From positions 937,803-1,001,802 of the forward strand of contig JNVV01000006.1 in assembly GCA_000733355.1 (NCBI GenBank): a stretch of DNA of 64,000 nt, read 5' to 3'. A program made the position numbers and the translations under genes. Source of the DNA: Falciphora oryzae. Taxonomy: Eukaryota; Ascomycota; Sordariomycetes; Magnaporthales; Magnaporthaceae. The notes under the pieces are model-generated. The model saw nothing but the letters and a program-made list of their open reading frames with translations, was not told the DNA's origin and did not search any database. The stretch's first letter is position 1; the number at the start of each line of letters is the position of its first letter. Positions 50,093 through 61,878 of this stretch are shown piece after piece.

Positions 50093-51994
50093 GGGGCCGT
50101 GAGCAGTTCAACACCGCGCGCAGCACCGACCGAGCGTGTGATGAGAACGGATAAAATGGGCACTTTTTTTGGTTTGGCTCGCCGTGTTTTCCAATAAGAC
50201 GCTAAAACTCGGGCCTAACATATCATATTCCCATGAAGGCCGAGGCCAAGAGGGCCAGGGTTACACAGCTGTTTTGTGGTGTCGATATCTCAAGTAATAC
50301 ACAGCCTGTCCCATGGCCTGTCAGTCTGTCGCTCGGATCCTGGCGTCTCGGCGGTTCAGCGAACGAGCGGCCACGGCCGCTTTGGCCACGGCCGCACGGG
50401 TTTCCCAGTCCCCATTGGGATAGTCCCCCTCCCCTCGTGAGAATCGAATGGATCCAGGAGATCAGACCAATCTCCGTGGATGAGGATAGCCGCTGGGCAT
50501 CACGGACGACAGTGCGGAGCAACATCACTGCGAGCCGTCACGAGAAAATTCAGAACAAAGAAAATCCCAAGCAAGAAAAAGAGAGAGATCAGACCTTGCC
50601 CCGTTTCTCTCCCTTAGCCAATGTGGATCCGCCTGTCAGGGAAAGAATGCCACCCGACGGCCGCAGCCTTCCAGTCGACGAGTGCCGAACATGGATGCTT
50701 TCTGGGTGGACATGGCAATATGATAAACTTTTTTCTTCCCTCCCAGCCGTGCATGTGAGCCCCGGCAGTGGCGGGGGGAGCGCGCTGAGGGAGAGGAAAG
50801 TCCGGGCTCACGGCCGAGCGTAAGCGATGCCGGGCGCGAAACGGCATCATCAAAAGCTCGCGCCTCTTTTTGACAATAGTAAACATTGCATGCAAGTCAG
50901 GTCCCATTTGACCGAACAATGCGCACGCCGGCGGCCGGCAAACCAAGTTACCAAGTGGGGGGGAAAGGAAGCAAGGAAGATAGGGGTATAGGAAGGTTTT
51001 CAACAGTCTGTTCTAGGCCCGGCCCCCTCCCCTCCTCCTCCTCGTACCTCGCTTTCCGCCGGCCAGACTTTGTCGATGTAAGTGGTATACCCCTTGAGGC
51101 TACGGGACCCTGCCAAAAACCGAACCTTTCCCTAACGGCACTAAAAAAAGGAAAGAGGCAACAGGGTCGTCTCCCCTGCTCCTTGGCCGAACGCCGCCCG
51201 AATGCGGACCCCGGCATGGGCGTGTGCGTGTGCGGAGATGCACCGCATGTTATACGCCCACACCACACCTGTGGGTGCGGGTAGGGAGGGAAGCAAAACC
51301 ACGCTGGATAGTAAGACAAGTCGAGATCGCCTCAAAGTCGTCCCGATAAACGGGCGCGAGCAGAGAGAGGTGAGAGGACCCCTCCCTCCGGACCCCTAAG
51401 GTTCGTCCGATCAGGGGGGCTGAGCGGCATTTTTTTGGTCCGCCCCGTGCGTTGCGCACTGCCGCCCCGACAAAGGCCGATGTGCCCCAGACCTTGGCCC
51501 ATGCAGCCTTCTATGTACGTTCGCAGTAACCTCAGTACTTTTTTTTTAGGGCGTGCATGCCTACTGGGTAATGGGCGTTGCCGGTTAGTGGTAGTCAGCG
51601 ACCCTCTCTCGTCGGTGAATGATGAAGCTTTTGCCCAAGGGCGGAATGGAGGAGAAAAAGAAACGTGCGTAGATGCACGCACGCACGCATCCACGACCCG
51701 TCGGGTATTGGCATGACACATAGCGTGGAAGCATCACTGGGGCACAAGCACACACGTTGCTTTCTTTGTTCCCCTTCTTTTTCTCTATGTACCGAGCGTA
51801 GCTACCAGATGTGTACTTGGATTTGTGTGGATGCAGATGTTTCACGCCGCCTGACGGGCAAGTCTGCCTGCTTGGGGCAAAGTGACACCTGTAGACCTTG
51901 ATGCGGGATGGGGTTGGCTGATGCGGTGCCTGGTAACCGGTAATACATGTGTCATGGGCAACACAATTTGTAGAAATGGTGATATCATTTATAT

Positions 51995-52012
51995 ACACAC
52001 ACACACACACAC
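51995..52012. repeat. (AC)9 microsatellite
   Basis: Nine AC dinucleotides preceded by a short TATATA stretch. Confidence 0.9.
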
Positions 52013-55000
52013 AGCGCCGTTATGAATAGCGTATTCTGGGCCACGTGGGGAGCGACGCGCGTGCCCGAGGCGACTGCAGCGGGCGTTTGGGTTGGTCTAG
52101 GCACACGATCCATCGTCCGTGTCTGGCCTTGTGTCTTGCCATTGCGAGAGGGCGGGTCAGATGGTTATCGAACTGCGAAGCTTCTGTCACATCTAGGCTT
52201 ACCTGCGTCTGTCTTGGGTACAGTACGGAGGTAGATGTGCCTGATGTATTTGCATGCGAGGGAGGTACCACTTTCAGCGGCCGGCATCGATGAGAGCTGT
52301 CTGGCGTGCTAACCTGTCTGGCCTAGGCTAGGCTGTCGAGCGAGAGGGGGGGTTGAGGGGTACGTTAGCTGGCTACCTGCCGACCCAAGCTGCGAGGGCA
52401 GCCTGGACTGCAACATCGAACGATTTGCCTCGATGAAAACGCCATCTGCAGGTGATCGATCGTACTGTACAAAAGGCCCGAGGCGGGCACTGTCACCCAT
52501 TTGCCCGCAACGGTCGGCAACGAACCAAAGGCCCTTTTGTGGCGTGATGGCGGGGCAGGGCCAATTGAGGAGATTTAAACCTTGGCCAGATGCGGGAGAG
52601 CGTGTCTTTGAGTGCGCAGTGGCCCGAGTCTCAGCTCGCTTTTTTTTCCCCTCCGGTCCAGAGTAAGCGCGTGGAAACGAAACCTCGATGTTCATTTCCG
52701 CGTGGATGCCACCCCGCGCTTTGTAATACTCGGGAGTAATGCAGCACATGTATGTACCTAGGATTTCGGCAGGTCCTGGGAATAGGAGAATAGAAATGCG
52801 ATACATCATCTCGATTGCGTCATACATATCAACACCTCTGCCGGGCCTGCCCAGTCGCACACCGCACACCGTTTGCCCGCAGGCACTGCGATCCCTATTT
52901 ACCGCCTCGAAGCGGCAAGCCATGGGAGTCCCCCAGCCCGGGGTAGGTGGACCAATGCCCGCCACCATTCCATTGTCAAATCCGGTTCTGGGTGGGGCCC
53001 TGCCGCCGTGGCGGGAGCGGACCAGGAACATGCCGGGCAGCAGTCGAGCTCCCGCCAGAGGTGCGACTGGCCGAGTAGGGCGGGGGTGGCCGCCTGTCAG
53101 CAAGGGACCGACCCCTATCAATTTCATGTGCGTCCGGAGCCAGCGCTCCGCGACTGTTATTTGTTGGAGACTTAACACCCACGACGCCTTGTATGATGCC
53201 TGTAGGGTATAATAATAAACAGGATAGGGATGGGGTGGGAGGCAACGTATGGTGCGGTCACGCGAGTCGGGTGAAAGTCAGGAAACCGAAAGGAGACAGA
53301 CAGCAAAAAAAGGGTGAGCTCTTCAAGTACCTTGTGTTAGTGGTCAGTGAGCTACAAGTAAAGCAAAAGCGCCATCTTCTTAGGGCGCATTATTTGCCGC
53401 AGCAAGCCGCGGGCACAGAACGGTGTACATAGCGGGTGTGTCCCAATCTACACGCCTACCTACCTAGGTACACAGAGGAAGACCTTAGCCGACGAGGCAC
53501 CGTCGGGTTCGGGTAACCGCCGGTCGGGTGATGTCACCGAAAGACCCCTAGGGTCCAGCTAGCCTATGCCATGCTGCTGCCGTGCTACATACATTTGCGC
53601 GCAGTTTGACCGATAACACACTTTTGAGCCACCCAGATAGGGCTAGAGAATCCTACCTACCACTCAAAGGTACCTTGGTACGTGCCATATCGTGCGGAAA
53701 CAAAGTTGGCCGACGACGATGCGTCGAGAATAGAAATTTGGCACCGCCAAGTCCAGATCAGGCACAACGGCTCGAGATCCAGGGTCGAACAGAAAATGGA
53801 GACGGACCTGTTCGGAAGAGCATCCGAGAGTCCACTGGCTATCCGAACAGGGAAAGAGGAGCGTCTCTTGTCATCTCCCGCCGACCTGTTTTTTTTCTCT
53901 TTCCTCATCATCTCGCGCTCGTTTGACGCAGACGGGTGCGTAGGCCAGGGCTGGCGTGCCAGCTGGGAAACCTTGCAGCCTCAATTCGTTTTTTTCCTAC
54001 CCAAAAGGCTCCCTAACGCCACGCATGGCCCCTCTGCTTGGCAAGCGCTCAGCTGTGGGGCCGCTAGTGTCCTGCGCCTTGGGGCCCTTCCCGCCCCCGC
54101 TCGCGCCGGACAGGGATCTGGAACTAAAAAAGAACGATCCCCCATAATAGGGCTCGATCTCAAGTCTGAATAATTTGGTCATTTAGTCCCAAACATGAAC
54201 TCGACCCTCTTGGCCCATCGGCTTTCCTTCTTTTCCCATGCTCTTCACGCGGCTCCAGGGCCCAGTCCCACGCCTCGTTTCTGAAACTTCAGACAGGTTT
54301 TTCCCTTCCCGCTGTTCCAAGGTTTTTGTTTTTCTGGGAATAATGCCAGCTGTGCATTCAAGGGGTTGAGTTGACCCCGAACAGCGTCCTTATCACGTCC
54401 ACGCAAACACACTTCTCCCTCACGCGCGTACACGCCCCTACCCCACCCCACACCCCCCTACTTCCTCTGCCGACACCTGCCAAACTTTTTCCCTCCCTGT
54501 GCCATGATCAGCTCAGCAGCACACGCAGCACACGCAAATGATGGGCGGTGGCCCGGCTCGTTCGGATGCAAAGAAGAGAAATCTTGTGTAGGACTCTCAA
54601 GTGAGGCGTCAAGATTAATTCCTGCAAGCGGAAGCCGGCCTCTGCCCCGCGCACAGGTCACAAGAGCCCAGAGACTTGTCGCCGCCGCCCCCTCACGTTC
54701 CTCCAGGGTCCCCTTTGCTGGTTATCAACAAAAGGACTTGCGCATCTTCCCACCAAGGCCGGTCCGGCAGCCTTTCATCTGTGACAGATCGATCGATCTC
54801 AGCGGAGACATTACTCCTTTTCTCCAATTCATGTTCAGGTTCTTGCTGGCCTCTAGACCGGTCCCCCGCCCGTCACGGCGCATGGCTGAACGACGAATAG
54901 GCTTGCCGCGGCCAACAAAAAATCGAAACTTCATCCAAGACGCGTGTGCGACTTGCTTCCGCTTGTCGGATTGTGTTGCCGGAACTGTGCTATGTATCTG

Positions 55001-55064
55001 TCGGTGAACCTGTTATTGTTTCCTTGGGGCATGCTGTGTGTTCCCATTCACTTGTGCCATTGGC

Positions 55065-55085
55065 TTTTTTTTTTTTTTTTTTTTT
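55065..55085. repeat. Poly-T tract (21 nt)
   Basis: Uninterrupted run of T in the gene-poor region. Confidence 0.95.
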
Positions 55086-56729
55086 CTTTGCCCCTTTTGC
55101 CGTTGAACGCCTTGGCCGCCCTGGCGGACGGGCCCAAGCTAGCACGCACCCAACAAAGTACGACCGCACAGCGCACAGGCACGACCCCGATCCTCAGTCG
55201 CGCGACACTAAGCCTCTGCGGGTCCCCTTAGCTCCAGGGTACCCTGGTACACGGGCAGACCTGCATTTTTCTTGACGCCCCCGGTGCCTTTTTCGGTGCG
55301 GGGCCTACGAGCGCCCCCATTCTAGCGGTTTCCATGAGAAGCGCATACTAACCAGGGAGGCAAGGGAGGCTGGAGGTATATCTTACCTACATATGGACGC
55401 GCCCGGAACTAGCGATGATACGACGCAGTGCGCGACCTACCCTTGCCAGCGGCCTGATGCGCTAAGGATCAGGGTCTCGAGCTGTGCCGGTGGCTGACGT
55501 CACGGCGAGTGGGACTGTTTGCGACGACGGCTGCGTAGACTCCTTGCTGCGCTCAAATGGGGAAAAGAAAGAAAGAAGCCAAGTTGGATCTTTCTGTTCC
55601 TGAGCTGGTCGCTTCCGCCATTCCCTATAGGCCGGAAATGGAAGCATGAAAAAGAAGATGCGCGACAGCTCCATTCCAGGCACACCCTCCCTTTTTTTTT
55701 CTCTTTTTTTGCTTCTTGGTGACCTTTCTCGGGCTGATCTCGATGGCGACAGGGGCCCTTGCACATGGCCCACTAAAATACAAGGATCCCTGGCATTCCA
55801 GCCTTGATGTTCGCCAACGCTGCACCGACTGGGAGACATGTTCCCACCAGCTCAACACACGCAGACTTTCTTTTTTGCACCCTGCCGCATCCTGTTCGGT
55901 ACAATTGCCCGTGTTCTAAACCGCATGGCTTCCCACATTCGCCATCAATTTCTGCGCTTGGCATCTCGTGGACACGGCACCCGCCGAGGGGGCAAGAGTG
56001 GCCGATATTATGGAAACGAGCAGGCGTGGCAGGACACGCCCACGATGGAGTGGACGCTCAGCACAGGCGACGAAAAAATAAAGCCGACAGGGAGGTGCCC
56101 CTCTGGACGGTGTGCGACCGAGGTGGGTGGGTGTGAGGGGAGCTAGAGACCCGAATATGCAAGTTTGACTTTTTGGCTGGTAATCTTAATTTTTATTTTT
56201 TTTTTGGTCTTTTCCTTCTTGACCCATCCCCCCACGGGCGTCGATTCGCCCGTCCTTTCCCTTCTGCCGTCCGCGAGCCCAAAAGCATAAAGCGAAAAGC
56301 CATCGAAAAACCCTCGAGTACCCGGAGACACTTCCCCGGGGCATGCTGCTGGCCGTCCTGATAATTCGACTCAGTCAGTCATCCGTGGTGTGCTCGAAGT
56401 CTTCTGCTGCGCGCACGGGATGACGTGAATAAATAATGACATCATACTTACAGGGCGGCGGATCCCCCACTGATTGCATCGTGATCTCGACTTCTGCCGG
56501 CGTCTCGCATGGGCAAAAGAAGACAGAGCGAGAAAAAAAAAACGGGGCTTGTACCGCTACATGGCTTGTTGTTTCTCCAAGGTAGCTGACGAGTTCGCCG
56601 CGCAGGTGGACGCTACCGGGCAGGGGCTCGGGACCGTGCAGGGGTCTGGCAAAAAGCTGCCCAGGAGGTACTGGTACCAACAGCCCCTTTTGGGACAGCG
56701 AACCCCTCGCCGACCCTTGGATCGCCCTC

Positions 56730-56730
<1 letters not shown>

Positions 56731-56761
<31 letters not shown>
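56731..56761. repeat. Poly-A tract (31 nt)
   Basis: The longest homopolymer in the window, an uninterrupted run of A. Confidence 0.95.
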
Positions 56762-56763
<2 letters not shown>

Positions 56764-57139
56764 GTGGTGTGCGCCCCCCCGGCCCACTGCCTGGTTGCCA
56801 TCCCTGCATCCCTAACTGCCCGGGCAGACAGGCTGGAGTGGGAACCTAAGCCCACCCGCATGGGGTCCTACACTCCCAGACCCCAGTTGACTTTTTTTTT
56901 CCATGCCCGGCTCCCTCGCACTTCCTGTTACTGCGCCCGATACGGTACATATCTGGCCCTCCCCCCGGGTTTGAATGTCCGTACCTGCTTGTCAGATCAT
57001 CTTTATGTTTAGGAGCACCGAACCCCTTTTTCCGCTCTCACCCTCCCTCTCCTGCCCGCCCTTTGTCCTCTCTCGAGTGCATGTTTGCGTTTGGTCCTCG
57101 AACACCTCTGCGCAGCTTCCCGTCTGGTCTGCCCATCAA

Positions 57140-57195
57140 GCACAACACGGCACAACACAGCACAGCACAGCACAGCACAGCACAGCACGGCACAG
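57140..57195. repeat. GCACA pentanucleotide repeat
   Basis: About eleven units of GCACA with occasional GGCACA or AACACA variants, roughly 310 nt before the C2H2 gene start. Confidence 0.9.
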
Positions 57196-57463
57196 CAGAG
57201 CGCGCTGGCACAACGGGGCTTTGGCACACACTTTTGCTCTCCTGAAACCAGCCTCTGCCACTCCTGGGTTACTACTACAGCACGAGGCCGCCCCTCGCTC
57301 GCTCATTGTCTTTTCGCTGGCACCGTCGGTTTCGGGACAGTGGGTGGTCGCATAGCCGTTGGCGCACATTTATCGGGGCCAAGGACCCGAGCCATCCGGA
57401 GTGGAACAAACCAAATACACCTACCGGTCGAGGCCAGATCTTGGGCCCGGCAACCACGCATAA

Positions 57464-57469
57464 TATAAA
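57464..57469 (+). promoter_or_regulatory. TATA box candidate for the C2H2 gene
   Basis: TATAAA lies 36 nt before the ATG at 57505. Transcription from it would give a very short leader (CA-rich, ACACACACACAGCAAG). A more distal start is possible. Confidence 0.5.
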
Positions 57470-57504
57470 GAGATCCGCGCAGCGATCCACACACACACAG
57501 CAAG

Positions 57505-58392
57505 ATGCATGCCAGGGACGCTTCAGGCCGACAGGTCTCGTTGCTAAACGACGACTCGAGCGCGCCCGCACATGATGTCTACTCGATCCCGCAAAGGTTA
57601 TCATATACTACCGCCAGCCACGTCATCTCTCAGCCATACTACCCCTCTCTGGCCAGGAGTGCCTCGTCGTCTCCCAACGCGCCGCAGCTGCTCCGTTCGG
57701 ACTCGTACGACTCGCAGGCCAGCAGCGAGCCGCTCTCTCCAGTGACGCCCAACGTCATGTACGCCGACTATGGAGCCCACACAGCCATCTACACCCCGGA
57801 CACGCCCTACGACGACTACCTGCCGGACGCGCCACCGGTGCAGGGCTCCAAGCGGCCCGCCGCTTTCGGAGCCAGCGGCAGGACTGCTTCCTACGAGGAC
57901 GACTCGGCCGGCAGCCCCGGAGCCGCCGCTCCGGCGGACAGGTCGGGGAAGCGCTACCCGTGCCGGTACCGCGACAGCCACGGCTGCGAGAAGACCTTCA
58001 CCACCTCGGGCCACGCGTCGCGGCACTCCAAGATCCACACTGCCGAGAAGGCCGTGCAGTGCACGCACCCCGGCTGCTCCAAAAAGTTCACGCGCGCCGA
58101 CAACATGAAGCAGCACCTCGAGACGCACTACAAGGACAGGAGCCGGTCGTCGACCTCGAGGCCCTCGGTCGCCGCGCGCCGCTCAAGCTCCTCGGGCAAG
58201 CACGGGTCCGGCAGCAGCGGCCACAAGAGGGCTGACAGCAACACGCCGCTCCCCTCGCCCGGGATCCCCGGGGGTGCCTGGGACATGAGGGGCCTGAACC
58301 TGCCGCTGCTCAACCGCCCAAGCGCCGTATCCAACCCAAGCAGCGGGCTGGACGCTTTGGCCATGGCGATCGCTTGTCAGGAAGGCGCCTAG
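57505..58392 (+). CDS. C2H2 zinc-finger protein, putative transcription factor
   Basis: A single exon of 295 residues. Two adjacent fingers are complete: C153-x7-C161-x12-H174-x3-H178 and C186-x4-C191-x12-H204-x3-H208. The first has the TTSGHASRH helix and the HTAEK linker; the second has KKFTRADNMKQHLETH. The first finger helix recalls Nrg1-type repressors (TTSGHLARH), but overall identity to that family cannot be claimed. The N-terminal 145 residues are Ser/Tyr/Pro-rich. A basic serine-rich block follows the fingers, and the C-terminus is short and Leu/Pro-rich. It is likely a nuclear DNA-binding regulator with unknown targets. It converges on the acetate kinase gene. Confidence 0.85.
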   Translation: MHARDASGRQVSLLNDDSSAPAHDVYSIPQRLSYTTASHVISQPYYPSLARSASSSPNAPQLLRSDSYDSQASSEPLSPVTPNVMYADYGAHTAIYTPDTPYDDYLPDAPPVQGSKRPAAFGASGRTASYEDDSAGSPGAAAPADRSGKRYPCRYRDSHGCEKTFTTSGHASRHSKIHTAEKAVQCTHPGCSKKFTRADNMKQHLETHYKDRSRSSTSRPSVAARRSSSSGKHGSGSSGHKRADSNTPLPSPGIPGGAWDMRGLNLPLLNRPSAVSNPSSGLDALAMAIACQEGA

Positions 58393-59937
58393 GGCTTTTC
58401 TCCCCTCCTTTCGCTTTTCTCGCCTGCATCATGCCCTGCAGCTAGCAGGCGGTCCAGCTGATTGGTTCCTCACCCCGACCGCAATTCGCCATAATTCCTA
58501 TTTCCGCCTATTTCCTCTTTCACGTGGCAACAACTTCACGATGGCAATACTGCACAGCGGATTTTCTACTCTGCCTTTAGTGCTCTTTTTTTATGCTTTC
58601 CACACTGCTTCAGGGTACACACGGCGTTCGCGACGGGCTCTCAGAGAGGGTCCTGGCAAGGGATGATTGGCTTTCATGGGAAAAAAGGGGGGGCTCTGGT
58701 GCACGCATACGATACGCACTTTGGCATAGAATACACGAGGAGACTCAGGCAACAAGCACACATTGGGACGGCGCAACGGGTTTTATTTCTACTTTTTTTT
58801 TTCCTTGGTTAGCCATAGGATTCTTCTCTTCTCCTGTTCATTTTTTTTTTTCTCCCACGATGTCGAATATGGGTTTTAGCTTCTCACATTTCAGCATCAT
58901 ATCAAAGGATATACACGGCGCCTTTGACAACACAGTGGGGGGTATACCAGAAGAAACGGGCACAGGTCGGGTCAAGGGATATACACGGCGCCTTTGATTT
59001 CCCCACACCTTGGAAAAGGAGGATGGTGACAATTCTCGACGATTGGTTTTTTTCGGAACCGGCATTTGCTGTGGGATCCCTCTGGATAGTACACATCGTC
59101 ACGAGGGACTTTTGGAAGCGGAATGAACACTCATCTATTTCCAAACCTTGTCCATGTTGTGTGTTGATTTGACCGAACAAGCACATTGTGCCCTGCACAA
59201 ACGCCCCATCGAGAGGCAGCCAACGCACAAAAGTGCGGGCGCGACGGCTGGCAGTCGGCGGCGGCGGGACATCAAATGCAAGCATGAGCCGAGTCTGGGT
59301 GCTCAAGCTGCTGCTGACTGTGTGCTGGGCCAAAGGGCAACAAGACAAGAACAACTCTGCGCGTTCCCCGCACCGCCCATGCACAAGCGTGAGCGGCATT
59401 CTCCTCACTGCCAGGGCGACCATCCCCTCTTTCTTGTTCCGCACATGGCTCAGCACACCTATCCATCTGAAAAAGGTCCGCCGCTTGGCATCCACATCGG
59501 CCAACCCCGGCGCCTCGCTCGAGAGTTGCGACTGGCGGTTGTGGCTCGATGACTCGCAAAGACGTGCGTCCCGTCATGCGGCTGGCTGCAGGGGTGGAGG
59601 GAAAAATCTCGGCCTGCCTGGCTCCACGGATTCCCCGCACCGCGGACGCAAATCGACGATCCACCTGCGTCCAACCCCAAGACCAAGGCGGGAGGGGAGA
59701 AGGAGAAGAGAAAAAATAAGGAAGAAAGAAAGAAGGGAAAAAAAACCTCACTCAATAACGTGGCGTGCTGCGAGGTGTGTACTGCTCTTAGTAAGCCGAA
59801 TGGATCCAGTGCGTAATTGGACAGACGTAGGTAGCTATGATGGATTCTACCAGCTCGATGCACCCAGGTTCTCTAAAATAAACATGCTCATGCTCCTTTA
59901 AATATCCCAGGTGGAAAAAAAAACCGCTCTCGCTTCA
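58393..59937. other. Intergenic region between convergent genes
   Basis: Holds the 3' regions of the C2H2 and acetate kinase genes. It contains T tracts near 58793-58802 and 58842-58851, a purine-rich run near 59690-59750 and a 21-bp direct repeat. No gene is seen. Confidence 0.55.
58907..58997. repeat. 21-bp direct repeat, two copies 70 bp apart
   Basis: The same 21 bases (GGATATACACGGCGCCTTTGA) occur at 58907-58927 and 58977-58997, on the same strand. The 49 bases between them differ from the flanks. Confidence 0.95.
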
Positions 59938-61329
59938 CTACTCCTCCCATAAACTGTCGTCCTCGGCGCACCACCTGGCCATTTCGAACTGCTCGTCCGT
60001 CTGGCAGACCAGGACCCGGTGCTTGGCGCCCTCCCTGCCGACGTCCGCCACCGTCTCGGCGCCGAGCCCCGGGGCGTTGTTCCTGGCCTCGTCCAGCTCG
60101 AAGCCGAGGCAGCGGCACTGGTCCACGACGGCGCGGCGCAGCAGCGCGCTCCTCTCGCCGATGCCGCCCGCGAACACCAGCGCGTCGACCTGCCCGCCCA
60201 GCGAGACGTAGTACGACCCGACGAAGCCGCAGATGCGGTCCACCACGAGGTCGAAGGCCAGCCGGCGCGCGTCGGCCTCGTCGTCGTCGCCGCCGCCGCT
60301 GCCTGCCGCCGCCCCTCCCGCAATCTCCTTCTCCTTGGCGGCCGCGATGGCGCCAAAGTCGGTCGTGCCCGTGAGGGCCCTCCAGCCGGCCTCCTTGTTG
60401 AGGATCTCCTCGGCGCGCGAGATGTGCAGCTCCTTCGTCGAGCCGGGCGACAGCCGGCCGACGTCGCTGGCGTAGTGGAACACGAGGCTGGGGTCGACGC
60501 TGCCGCTGCGCGTGGCCCCGGGGAGCCCCGCCAGCGGGGTCAGGCCCATGCTAGTGTCGTGGCTCCGGCCGCCGCGGATGGCGCACGCGCTGGCGCCCGA
60601 GCCGAGGTGCAGGGCGATGAGCCCGACCTGGCGCGGGTCCTTGCGCAGGAACGCCGCGGCGGCGCGCGTGACGTAGGCGTAGCTCAGGCCGTGGAAGCCG
60701 TACTTGCGCAGCCCGTTGGCGCGCGCGACGGCCTGGTCGATGGGGTAGGTGCGGATGTGGCGCGGGATCGAGGCGTGGAAGACGGTGTCGAAGCAGGCCA
60801 CGTTGACGACGCCCGGCGCGAGCGGGGACGAGGGCTCGGCGTCGTCGTCGTCGCCGTCGCCCGACAGCGACGTCGACGACATGCAGGCGCGCACGATGGC
60901 GAGCGAGGGCCCGTTGTGCAGCGGCGCCAGGTCCGAGAGCTTCTCGAGCTTGTGCAGCGTCTCGGCCGTGATGTGCTCGGGCCGCTCGGCGTCGCCGCCG
61001 TGCACGATGCGGTGCGCCACCACGGCGATGTCGCGCTTGCTGGCTAGGCGCGGCAGCCCCTCGTCCCCGAGTAGCTCGCGTAGGATCCGCTCGAACGCCG
61101 CCGCCTGCGAGTCGATCTTGCCGCTGTCGCCGAGGCTGTCGTCCTTGCGCACCGTCACGTCTGCGCCGTCGTCGCCTCTCCTTTTGTAAGTCAGCTTGGG
61201 CGGCGGCGCCGTCAGCCCACTGATCTGCGCCTCGGCCACCCGCATCGGCTCCGCGTGCCCAACCGCAATCTCGTACACCGAGACCTTGACCGAGGACGAC
61301 CCGGCATTGACGGCGAGTATTATCTTCAT
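59938..61329 (-). CDS. ack: Acetate kinase
   Basis: A single exon of 463 residues starting MKIILAVNAGSSSVKVSVYE, the phosphate-binding opening of the ASKHA-fold acetate kinases. Conserved motifs follow: VVAHRIVHGG (active-site Arg), CFDTVFHASIPRH, RKYGFHGLSY (catalytic His), HLGSGASACAIRGGRSHDTSMGLTP split around the adenosine site, LPGATRSGSVDP (active-site Arg) and FAGGIGERS. The enzyme interconverts acetate plus ATP with acetyl phosphate plus ADP (EC 2.7.2.1). In filamentous fungi its partner is usually phosphoketolase, not phosphotransacetylase; none is in this window. Two Gly/Asp-rich inserts (GDGDDDDAE, and AAAGSGGGDDDEAD) lengthen it beyond the roughly 400 residues of bacterial enzymes. 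Expected in the cytosol, as no presequence is seen. Confidence 0.96.
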   Translation of the reverse strand: MKIILAVNAGSSSVKVSVYEIAVGHAEPMRVAEAQISGLTAPPPKLTYKRRGDDGADVTVRKDDSLGDSGKIDSQAAAFERILRELLGDEGLPRLASKRDIAVVAHRIVHGGDAERPEHITAETLHKLEKLSDLAPLHNGPSLAIVRACMSSTSLSGDGDDDDAEPSSPLAPGVVNVACFDTVFHASIPRHIRTYPIDQAVARANGLRKYGFHGLSYAYVTRAAAAFLRKDPRQVGLIALHLGSGASACAIRGGRSHDTSMGLTPLAGLPGATRSGSVDPSLVFHYASDVGRLSPGSTKELHISRAEEILNKEAGWRALTGTTDFGAIAAAKEKEIAGGAAAGSGGGDDDEADARRLAFDLVVDRICGFVGSYYVSLGGQVDALVFAGGIGERSALLRRAVVDQCRCLGFELDEARNNAPGLGAETVADVGREGAKHRVLVCQTDEQFEMARWCAEDDSLWEE

Positions 61330-61878
61330 TGCGGGCGTAGGTGCGATATCTGTGTGTGTTGTTTGGCTGTGGGCACCGATTCGAATGTGGTTTTGTGTGC
61401 GCCCCTTTCGTATCCTTTCCTGCCCCGACCGGCTGGTATTTATTGCAGCCGCCCTTGGTCGAGTCGGTCAAGCCGAGTGAGTGCTTTCCTCGCTCTCTCC
61501 CTTCTCCCTTCTCCCTTTCGCCTTTTGCAATCAATCAGATGTTCCCCGTATGATTATGGAGAGCTAGCATATCTGCGCTCTCGCCGAACACGCGCGCGTC
61601 GGGCACAGCCTTGGATGTTGATCGCTTCCCAAGCCGTGGCCTGATGCTGCGCTGAGTGAGGGCACGTCAAATGACGTAACGATAACGTGTGGTGCCCCTC
61701 GATTTCGGGGAGCTTTCAATTGTTTGGTCGCCCACACCCCGGTCCAGACCAAAATGGCGGGTCCCGCAGGCTGTGACGGGCAGGGGTCCCGGGCAGGTGC
61801 GACGCGAATTGGGGGCTTGGGTGATGTGGAGCGCCGCGGGCTCGTCAGGTCCACCCCTCACCACACCTATCAACCACA
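61330..61878. other. Promoter region of acetate kinase, no gene seen
   Basis: About 550 nt upstream of the acetate kinase start. On the minus strand an AATAAATA sequence lies near 61436-61443 and could serve as a TATA-like element. No coding signal is seen. Confidence 0.5.

Larger units (their letters stand above)
48094..57504. other. Gene-poor 9.4-kb intergenic region
   Basis: No open frame here shows a known domain, conserved splice structure or clear coding composition; frames of 100-289 codons occur on both strands and overlap each other. It holds several homopolymer runs (50071-50092, 55065-55085, 56731-56761), a CA repeat (51995-52012), CCTA/TAGG tracts near 49104-49118 and 53455-53470, and a GCACA repeat (57140-57195). 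The right end carries the promoter of the C2H2 gene. Long non-coding transcripts or small orphan genes cannot be excluded. Confidence 0.5.

Noticed and set aside
52309..53178. 289-codon minus-strand frame in the gene-poor region
   Set aside because: No recognisable motif, biased composition, overlapping frames on the other strand and no clear start context. Considered chance openness.
57140..57195. Regular short repeats resembling a CRISPR-like array
   Set aside because: They are contiguous 5-nt units with no spacers, i.e. a microsatellite in a eukaryotic promoter region.
60019..61047. 342-codon plus-strand frame
   Set aside because: Antisense shadow of the acetate kinase gene, Ala/Arg/Val-rich with no domain.
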